Shown here: positions 6,618 to 11,840 of the stretch, piece by piece
Numbering within the stretch: position 1 is the stretch's first letter
How the letters are laid out: every line of letters begins with the position of its first letter
Source: a bacterium
GTDB taxonomy: Bacteria > Verrucomicrobiota > Verrucomicrobiae > Opitutales > Opitutaceae
Length of the DNA: 11,840 nucleotides
Direction of reading: 5' to 3'
Assembly: GCA_021780625.1 (NCBI GenBank)
Contig: JAJXYI010000586.1
Coordinates: 1 to 11,840 of the forward strand
Translations under genes and position numbers: made by a program
The notes under the pieces: generated by a model
Databases searched by the model: none
Seen by the model: the letters and a program-made list of their open reading frames with translations, nothing else
Told to the model about the DNA's origin: nothing

Positions 6618-7067
6618 ATGGATCAGCTGGCAGCCAAGCCGTCCCACACTCCCGCACCCACGCTGAAGGAAAACCTCAGGAAGACACGGGAGGAGCACGC
6701 CCGTGAGACCGCACAGGATTATGTGGAGATGATTGCAGAGCTGATCGCCAGCCAGGGAGAAGCGCGCGTGATCGACATGGCCCGCCGTCTGGGGGTGACC
6801 CATGTGACGGTGATTCGGACCATCCAGCGCCTTCAGCGCGAGGGGCTTGTCACGACCCAACCCTACCGCTCGATCTTCCTCACGGCCGAGGGTCGGCGGC
6901 TTGCCAAGGAATCCCGCCACCGCCACGAAGTCGTGGTGGCCTTTCTGGAATCGCTGGGCGTCTCTGCAGCGGTCTCGCAGTCCGATGCGGAGGGTATCGA
7001 GCATCACGTGAGCCGCGAAACGCTCGCGGCTTTCGTCAGGCATCTGGAAAAGAAGGGTGGGGCATGA
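6618..7067 (+). CDS. mntR: Manganese-responsive repressor MntR (DtxR family)
   Basis: This 149-residue Mn2+-sensing repressor resembles E. coli MntR along its length. The winged helix-turn-helix (about 34-98) includes GEARVIDMARRLGVTHVTVI, and the wing ends FLTAEGRRLAKESR. The C-terminal dimer and metal domain has HRHEVVVAFLESLGV and DAEGIEHHVS. All six Mn ligands known in Bacillus subtilis MntR can be placed: Asp34, Glu37, His103, Glu125, Glu128 and His129. No C-terminal SH3-like domain is present, as expected for MntR rather than DtxR/IdeR. It is divergent from mntH, with a probable operator at 6552-6567 controlling both. The ATG at 6618 lacks a good Shine-Dalgarno sequence. Its stop overlaps an in-frame ATG (7064, ATGA) that leads into the next gene, so weak coupling to that gene is possible. 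Confidence 0.96.
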   Translation: MDQLAAKPSHTPAPTLKENLRKTREEHARETAQDYVEMIAELIASQGEARVIDMARRLGVTHVTVIRTIQRLQREGLVTTQPYRSIFLTAEGRRLAKESRHRHEVVVAFLESLGVSAAVSQSDAEGIEHHVSRETLAAFVRHLEKKGGA

Positions 7068-7096
7068 CTGCGCTCCCGCCCGGCCGGCTTCGGAAA

Positions 7097-7136
7097 CTCT
7101 CCGGGAAACCCCCGCAGCCCCAAGATGTCCGGAGAG
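7097..7136 (+). promoter_or_regulatory. Inverted repeat that can mask the Shine-Dalgarno of the transglutaminase gene
   Basis: CTCTCCGG (7097-7104) and CCGGAGAG (7129-7136) form a perfect 8-bp G+C-rich stem with a 24-base loop. The right arm contains the GGAG/GAGG ribosome-binding sequence 7 bases before the ATG at 7142. If formed in the transcript it would hide that site unless ribosomes arriving from mntR, or another factor, open it. No T-run follows, so a terminator is unlikely. The functional reading is inference. Confidence 0.4.
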
Positions 7137-7141
7137 GGCTC

Positions 7142-10100
7142 ATGTCCCCCTTGAACCAAAGTACTTTCATGAAACGCATCGTCTCGTTCCTTATCCTGGC
7201 TGCGCTGCCGCTGCTGGCCTTTGCCGGTTCCCAACCCCGTTACTCGGGCTCCGATTGGACTCTCCTCGACCGCTCGTCGATTGTCTCGGCCGCCGCGGGC
7301 ATCACCCTCAAAGCCTATCCCAACTGCGATACCGCGGTCGTCGATCAAAGGTCCGTCCGCGTGTACCGGGCGGACGGCACTGGAGAGTGCCAGGACGAGA
7401 CCTACACGAAGATCCTCACCGAAAAGGGGCGCCGAGGCAGCACGACCATGAGCTTCTCCTACGATATCCCCTACACTTCGGTGCAGGTCGTGAAGCTCGA
7501 GATTCTCGACCCCGACGGCACCGCCCATCCCGTCGACGTCGCCGCAAACTCACGGGATAGCATCGACCAGAGCCAGATGGAATCGAACATCTACGATCCG
7601 GACTCACGGGTGCTCACGGTCAACATTCCCCATCTGGGCATTGGTCAGATTATTCATTCGGTCGTCCGCACCACCATCGAGCGACCCATCATTGCCGGTG
7701 AATTCGCTGACGATGAATTGTTCGAGGGCGACAGTTTCATCCGCCACATCTCACTCGTCATTCACGGCCCGGCGGCCAAACCGCTCGTGAAGATCGCTCT
7801 TCGCAATGAGGTTCCCGGGACCGTGAAGGCTAGCACCGCCACGGAGGCCGACGGCGGCCTGGTCTATCGATGGGAGGTTTCGGATGTGCCGCGCATGTTC
7901 GACGAGCCCGACATGCCGCCCGCGATCGTCGTGCTCCAGCACCTTTCGGTCAGCACCACGCCAAGCTGGAAGGATGTGTCGCGCTGGTATTGGAATATCA
8001 GCAAGGCCCACCTCGAAGCCGTCAGCCCGCAGCTCAAGGAAAAGGTCGCCACGCTGATTGCCGGCAAAACCGACGACATGGCCAAGATCAAGGCGCTCTT
8101 CTACTACGTCTCGCGCAACATCCGCTACATGGGCATCACGCCCGAAAAGGATCGCCCGGGCTTCGAGCCGCATGACGTGTCGATGACCTTTTCCCGAAAA
8201 TACGGCGTGTGCCGCGACAAGGCCGCACTGCTCGTCTCAATGCTCCGCCTCGCAGGGTTTCCCGCCTATCCGGTGCTCGAGAGCTACGGCGTAAAGAAGG
8301 ATCCCGATATCCCGAACCCCGATTTCAATCATGCCATCGTCGCCATCGACCGAGGGGCCGCCGGTTACCTGCTGATGGATCCGACCGATGAGAACACCCG
8401 GGACCTGCTCCCTGCGCTCGAGGGCAATCAAAGCTACCTCGTCTGCAGGCCCGAGGGCGACGTCCTGAGGACCACGCCCGTCAACGATCCCAATCTCAAC
8501 CTGATGCGGATCAACACGACAGCCTCGATGGATGCCAACGGACGCATCGTCGCCAAGTCGCACCTCGAGTTCGACGGTATCAACGACAACGCCTACCGCC
8601 AGACGCTGCTGCAGATGAAACGCGACGAGCGCTGGCGCGTCTTTGAGGCGATCGTCAAACACGCGATCCCCGGCGCCATCATCCAGTCGCTCGAAATCCA
8701 TCCCGACAATCTTCTCGATGCGGCCACCCCGCTCTCCGTAGACATGACCTTCGCGGTTCCCAGCGCCGCCGCATTCGGACGCTCCTGCGCCCTCGTGGAC
8801 GTGCCCTGGGTGGGCAACCGCACCGGCATCATCAACTTCATCCTCAGGGGAGCGGGGCTCGACCACCGTAAGTATCCGTTGGATACGCTCGTCACCTGCG
8901 GCATCAGCGAGCACGTGACGCTCCACCTTGATCGTCGCTTCGTCGGAGCCCTGTCTCTGCCCAAGTGCGAGCCCGAGCACGACGAATGCCTCGACTACCA
9001 AAGGAGCTACTCGCTCAAGGACGGCACGCTCGTGTGCGACCGCGAGCTCAAGACGAAGCTCGTCGAGTTCTCGCCCGCCGAATACCTGCGCTTGAAGCGG
9101 ATCCTCGCCGTGATGGACACCGACGACCGCAAGGCACCGCTCCTCGAACTCGCCTCCGGCCCGGCTCTCGCGGGCACGCTCTCTCCCGGCGGAGTTCTCC
9201 CCCCGCCAGTGTCCGACACTCACATTGTCGACGTCCAGAAAGACCTCGTCGTCAAGGATGCCCATGACGCCACGCTCACCGTCCACTACGTGAAGAAAGT
9301 GCTCACCTATAGCGGCAAAAAGCGCGAGGCCGAGGTCAAGATTCCCTACAATCCGGCCACAGAAGAGGTGCACCTAGTGAGTGCCACTGTCACTGCGGCC
9401 GACGGACATAAGGAGACCATCGCGCCCGAGGAACTCAATATCATGGACCAAGGCTGGGATTCTTCGGCAAAGCGCTACACCGGCGGCAAGATCCTTGTGG
9501 CCAGCCTGCCGGGCGTCGAAATCGGCTCGGTCATCGACCTCACCTACCGTGTCCGCATTCACGACCGCCCCTACCTGTCGGGTGTCGAGTCGTTCCAGCT
9601 GGGTGATGTCTGCGACAGCAAGACGTTCCGCCTGACTGCGCCGGCAGAGCTTCCGATTCTCCGTCACGACGAGGCGCTCACGGGAGTCGTGCAGGCGACG
9701 GCCGTGCGATCCGGGCCGCTCCAGATCCACGAGTGGCAGGGCAAGCACCTCCCTGCCACCCCCACTGAGTGGAGCACGCCGCCGGACTGGGCTTTCCGCC
9801 CGAGCGTCAGCTTCGTCATCGGCAATCCCGCGCACTACCTCGATCTGCTCGAGCATGACCTCGTCGCACACGCGATGAAGGATACCCGCGCCGCGGCAGT
9901 GGCGAAGTCGCTTGCGGGAAAGGCGAAATCTCCCGAGGGAGCCATCCTTGCCATCCGCAATTACGTCGCGACCTCGGTTCGTCTCGCAGGACCGTCCTTT
10001 GACGATCTTCCGCTTTCCGAACTCTCCGATGCGGATACAACGTTGGCCGACGGCTACGGTCACGGGGCCGACCGGGCGATCCTTCTGTACGGGATGCTTC

Positions 10101-11035
10101 GGACCGCCGGTTTCAAACCCCGCTTTGTCCTGGCATCCGGTCTTCCCGCCCTTGGTTCCTTCGAGCGGGACAACGAGCACCTGGCTCTCCTCGGCGAGTT
10201 TCACGATGTGCTCGTTCAGGTGCCGATGGCATCCCACGTCGTGTATCTGAATGACACCGACCAATACGCGCATCTGGGTGCGACCGCGCACGACGGTGCG
10301 ATGGGCATCCTGCTGACCAACGGGACTCCCCTGGTCGTCAAAGCGGCTCCGGGTGCGAAGTCGAAGAGTGAGGAGGATTACGCAATCTCGGTGTCCGGTG
10401 GCGGACGCACGCGCATTGCGATCACACGGCGTTTCTACGGCACCGTCTATGGCGCCCAGAAAAAATTCTTCACCGAACTTCCGCCCGAGCAGCGCGACCG
10501 GTATTTCCAGGAAGTCGTCGCCAGCGTGTCTCAGGGCGCCAGGCCGGTGGGCGGACTAGTCACCCGGTTCGACCGTTATCCCGGGATCGAGTCCTTCACG
10601 GTCGACGTGGATTCCTACGCGATCCACGACGGCCAGTACCTCTACTTCGACCTGCCTGCCAGCTTCCGCCTGTTTCCGACGGCCACCGATCTGCGGGCCC
10701 AGCCCTTCTATCTTCCGACCGCCGTCTCACGGATCGTGCATTCCGAGATCACCTTCCCGTCTAAGGATTGGCGCGTGCTGATCTCGCCCGGAAGCAGGAA
10801 AGCCGCCGCTGTGGACCATTCCGGCGGGGTCCGCATCGTGTCTCGCGATGAGCCCGGTCGGCTCGTCATTGATCACACGTTGTCCATCAAGCCGAGCATT
10901 GTCGCCGCTGCTGATTATCCGGCGCTCGTCACCCTGGAGAACAGCCTCGAGAACGAATCGTCGCGCGCCATCGTGATCGACACCGGAATCGATGCGGCCC
11001 CTGCAGCCCAGGCTCCGAAAGCGGCACAACCCTGA
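7142..11035 (+). CDS. Exported protein with two DUF3857/transglutaminase-like modules, second catalytically degenerate
   Basis: This is a 1297-residue exported protein; the substrate and role of this family are unknown. Residues 1-29 are a signal peptide (core SFLILAALPLLAFAG). Module 1 (about 40-670) has a DUF3857-like beta-rich part, then a transglutaminase-like core with the triad Cys357 (KYGVCRDKAALL), His397 (FNHAIVAI) and Asp413 (LLMDPTDE). Module 2 (about 690-1297) repeats the plan: IGSVIDLTYRVRI matches module 1 IGQIIHSVVRTTI, and YGHGADRAILLYGMLR aligns with YGVCRDKAALLVSMLR. There the Cys is Gly975, while His1021 and Asp1038 remain, so module 2 is probably not an active thiol enzyme. 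Typical family members have one such module of about 600-650 residues. The ATG at 7142 was chosen for GGAG 7 bases upstream; in-frame ATGs at 7064 (overlapping the mntR stop) and 7169 are alternatives. No membrane anchor is seen after the signal. The end is Ala/Pro-rich. Confidence 0.9.
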   Translation: MSPLNQSTFMKRIVSFLILAALPLLAFAGSQPRYSGSDWTLLDRSSIVSAAAGITLKAYPNCDTAVVDQRSVRVYRADGTGECQDETYTKILTEKGRRGSTTMSFSYDIPYTSVQVVKLEILDPDGTAHPVDVAANSRDSIDQSQMESNIYDPDSRVLTVNIPHLGIGQIIHSVVRTTIERPIIAGEFADDELFEGDSFIRHISLVIHGPAAKPLVKIALRNEVPGTVKASTATEADGGLVYRWEVSDVPRMFDEPDMPPAIVVLQHLSVSTTPSWKDVSRWYWNISKAHLEAVSPQLKEKVATLIAGKTDDMAKIKALFYYVSRNIRYMGITPEKDRPGFEPHDVSMTFSRKYGVCRDKAALLVSMLRLAGFPAYPVLESYGVKKDPDIPNPDFNHAIVAIDRGAAGYLLMDPTDENTRDLLPALEGNQSYLVCRPEGDVLRTTPVNDPNLNLMRINTTASMDANGRIVAKSHLEFDGINDNAYRQTLLQMKRDERWRVFEAIVKHAIPGAIIQSLEIHPDNLLDAATPLSVDMTFAVPSAAAFGRSCALVDVPWVGNRTGIINFILRGAGLDHRKYPLDTLVTCGISEHVTLHLDRRFVGALSLPKCEPEHDECLDYQRSYSLKDGTLVCDRELKTKLVEFSPAEYLRLKRILAVMDTDDRKAPLLELASGPALAGTLSPGGVLPPPVSDTHIVDVQKDLVVKDAHDATLTVHYVKKVLTYSGKKREAEVKIPYNPATEEVHLVSATVTAADGHKETIAPEELNIMDQGWDSSAKRYTGGKILVASLPGVEIGSVIDLTYRVRIHDRPYLSGVESFQLGDVCDSKTFRLTAPAELPILRHDEALTGVVQATAVRSGPLQIHEWQGKHLPATPTEWSTPPDWAFRPSVSFVIGNPAHYLDLLEHDLVAHAMKDTRAAAVAKSLAGKAKSPEGAILAIRNYVATSVRLAGPSFDDLPLSELSDADTTLADGYGHGADRAILLYGMLRTAGFKPRFVLASGLPALGSFERDNEHLALLGEFHDVLVQVPMASHVVYLNDTDQYAHLGATAHDGAMGILLTNGTPLVVKAAPGAKSKSEEDYAISVSGGGRTRIAITRRFYGTVYGAQKKFFTELPPEQRDRYFQEVVASVSQGARPVGGLVTRFDRYPGIESFTVDVDSYAIHDGQYLYFDLPASFRLFPTATDLRAQPFYLPTAVSRIVHSEITFPSKDWRVLISPGSRKAAAVDHSGGVRIVSRDEPGRLVIDHTLSIKPSIVAAADYPALVTLENSLENESSRAIVIDTGIDAAPAAQAPKAAQP

Positions 11036-11046
11036 CGCCGGGCCCC

Positions 11047-11088
11047 TTTCTCCGCGTGCGGTGCGCCATAGGCCGTCCGCGGAGGAAA
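11047..11088 (+). other. Long imperfect hairpin just after the transglutaminase stop
   Basis: TTTCTCCGCG (11047-11056) pairs with CGCGGA-G-GAAA (11078-11088): ten pairs with one bulged G, starting 11 bases after the stop codon. An overlapping alternative stem is GGCCGT (11071-11076) with ACGGCC (11089-11094). Neither is followed by a T-run, so this is not a canonical intrinsic terminator. It may stabilise the 3' end or assist factor-dependent termination. Confidence 0.3.
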
Positions 11089-11152
11089 ACGGCCGGAGTA
11101 GTGATCGAAAAACAGGGGCTTTCCATACCCCAATTTTCTTTCTCTTCTGACT

Positions 11153-11178
11153 TGATTTTCATAAATCGATGAAAATCA
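11153..11178. repeat. Perfect 10-bp A+T-rich inverted repeat with 6-base centre
   Basis: TGATTTTCAT (11153-11162) and ATGAAAATCA (11169-11178) flank aaatcg. There is no T-run after either arm, so it is not a terminator. It lies 193 bases before the RNA-binding protein ATG, in the most A+T-rich stretch of the window. It could be a repressor or activator site, or an RNA hairpin in a long leader. The binding factor is unknown. Confidence 0.45.
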
Positions 11179-11305
11179 GCAAAATGAATTTCCCTATTTC
11201 CTTTGAAATCGGAACCCTTCTTCGTTCTTGTAGGGACTTAAGTAGGAAACTGCGTTAGGTGACAGCTTCTGGTGAGTCGTCAGATGGACTATCTGAGTCC
11301 GGTGA

Positions 11306-11366
11306 TGATATCGAAACCCGATGGTCGGGAACGGACTGGCAACGGACCGGATACACTACGATATCA
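11306..11366 (+). promoter_or_regulatory. Foldable leader of the RRM protein gene
   Basis: TGATATCG (11306-11313) and CGATATCA (11359-11366) form a perfect 8-bp outer stem that closes four bases before the ATG at 11371. Inside it, CCCGA (11317-11321) and TCGGG (11325-11329) make a small hairpin. No Shine-Dalgarno sequence is visible, so a fold reaching the start codon region could set translation. Autoregulation or temperature response is plausible for an RNA-binding protein but is not shown by the sequence. Confidence 0.4.
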
Positions 11367-11370
11367 ACAC

Positions 11371-11754
11371 ATGCATAGCTCAAAACTCTATGTCGGCAAT
11401 CTGTCGTTCAAGACCACCAGCGAAGAGCTCCAAGCTCATTTCGAGCAGTTCGGCGCTGTGACGGACGTTTACATCGCGATGGATCGCGATTCCGGTCGTC
11501 CGCGCGGTTTCGCGTTCGTGACCATGGGCACGGGTGACGAGGCCAAGCTCGCCGCTGAGAAGCTCAATGGCGTCGACCTCGGTGGCCGTGCCCTCACGGT
11601 CAACGAAGCCCGTCCGAAGGAAGAGCGTCCGGCTGGCGGTGGCGGCTTCGGCGGTCCCCGTCGCAGCTTCGGCGGCGGCGGCGGCGGCGGAGAGCGTCGC
11701 GGCTTCGGCGGCGGCGGCGGTGGCGGTGGCGGCTTCCGCGGCGATCGTCGCTAA
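11371..11754 (+). CDS. Single-RRM glycine-rich RNA-binding protein
   Basis: This 127-residue RNA-binding protein has one RNA recognition motif (about 4-82) and a Gly/Arg-rich tail (86-127). RNP2 is LYVGNL (6-11) and RNP1 is RGFAFVTM (45-52). The aromatic residues Tyr7, Phe47 and Phe49 that stack on RNA bases are present; the last RNP1 position is Met instead of the usual Phe/Tyr. The tail has runs of seven and nine glycines with Arg-Arg pairs, like RGG-box tails. Such proteins are known from cyanobacteria (Rbp, cold-inducible) and occur in Verrucomicrobia. I chose the ATG at 11371 because the RRM starts at once (MHSSKLYVG); an in-frame start at 11272 would add 33 residues unlike the family. 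It is monocistronic, with a foldable leader and a strong terminator. RNA chaperone or cold-adaptation roles are inferred from the family. Confidence 0.94.
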   Translation: MHSSKLYVGNLSFKTTSEELQAHFEQFGAVTDVYIAMDRDSGRPRGFAFVTMGTGDEAKLAAEKLNGVDLGGRALTVNEARPKEERPAGGGGFGGPRRSFGGGGGGGERRGFGGGGGGGGGFRGDRR

Positions 11755-11784
11755 GCGGCTCAGCGCTCATTCGCACTGAATTTC

Positions 11785-11816
11785 AGCGGGGAGACTTCGG
11801 TCTCCCCGCTTTTTTT
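11785..11816 (+). terminator. Intrinsic terminator of the RRM protein gene
   Basis: AGCGGGGAGAC (11785-11795) and GTCTCCCCGCT (11800-11810) form an uninterrupted 11-bp stem around a TTCG tetraloop (C-UUCG-G, an especially stable type). Six further Ts follow (11811-11816). It lies 30 bases after the stop codon at 11754. Confidence 0.96.
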
Positions 11817-11840
11817 GCGTGTCATCCAGACGGCAAAGGG

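Larger units (their letters stand above)
11036..11370. other. 335-base non-coding gap, A+T-rich in its middle
   Basis: No credible gene was found on either strand. The left end is G+C-rich and can fold just after the upstream stop. About 11110-11240 is markedly A+T-rich compared with the rest of the window and holds a 10-bp perfect inverted repeat. The right end, before the RNA-binding protein gene, holds nested inverted repeats. The promoter of the RNA-binding protein gene must lie here, but no convincing -35/-10 pair could be assigned. Confidence 0.7.

Noticed and set aside
8237..10291. Two long - strand open frames (378 and 305 codons)
   Set aside because: Both are antisense to the transglutaminase gene, whose frame carries a signal peptide and catalytic motifs across the region. 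They show no recognisable protein features.
11203..11233. Possible promoter TTGAAA ... TTGTAG for the RRM gene
   Set aside because: The downstream element does not resemble a -10 box and the spacing is poor; no promoter is assigned.
11272..11370. 33-codon N-terminal extension of the RRM protein
   Set aside because: The RRM begins directly after the ATG at 11371, the extension resembles nothing, and the stretch carries inverted repeats that look like an RNA leader.
11630..11750. GGC-rich tandem repeats at the end of the RRM gene
   Set aside because: These are simply codons for the glycine-rich tail, not a separate repeat element or CRISPR array.

Overview
The window is about 11.8 kb of high-G+C bacterial chromosome. 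It is densely coded, apart from an A+T-rich 335-base gap near the right end. The gene set suggests a Gram-negative member of the Verrucomicrobia (Opitutaceae-like): a very long exported DUF3857/transglutaminase protein, a single-RRM glycine-rich RNA-binding protein, an exported rubrerythrin and several genes without a clear Shine-Dalgarno sequence. This placement is inferred from gene content; no rRNA gene or other marker is present.

Left part (1-1571, + strand): an alkylation-damage repair pair. A 5'-truncated gene encodes an AraC-type helix-turn-helix fused to an AlkA-type 3-methyladenine glycosylase. It overlaps by ATGA with a separate O6-methylguanine methyltransferase gene (ogt). The pair converges on the next block.

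Middle part (1593-6451, all - strand, transcribed right to left): mntH (Nramp Mn2+ importer), a universal stress protein, an exported rubrerythrin, a DUF2231 membrane protein, then an OmpR-type response regulator and its histidine kinase (ATGA overlap). Spacings are 14, 88, 19 and 65 nt, then an overlap, so the block is one or a few operons. An 18-bp near-palindrome lies in the 88-nt gap before the rubrerythrin gene. The theme is manganese supply, peroxide and iron defence, and envelope sensing.

mntR (6618-7067, + strand) is divergent from mntH. Between them lies a 6-4-6 inverted repeat (6552-6567) that shares the TAGC-N4-GCTA core of the E. coli MntR box, plus an extra half-site. This gives a self-contained Mn-responsive control region.

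Right part: a 1297-residue exported protein (7142-11035) made of two DUF3857 plus transglutaminase-like modules. The first keeps a Cys-His-Asp triad; in the second the Cys is replaced by Gly. Its Shine-Dalgarno sequence lies in the arm of an 8-bp inverted repeat. After a non-coding gap with several inverted repeats comes a small RRM/glycine-rich RNA-binding protein (11371-11754) with a textbook intrinsic terminator.

The most notable signals are the active/pseudo-enzyme transglutaminase tandem, the exported rubrerythrin inside a Mn/oxidative-stress block, and the structured leaders of the two rightmost genes. No mobile element, CRISPR array, tRNA or rRNA was seen.
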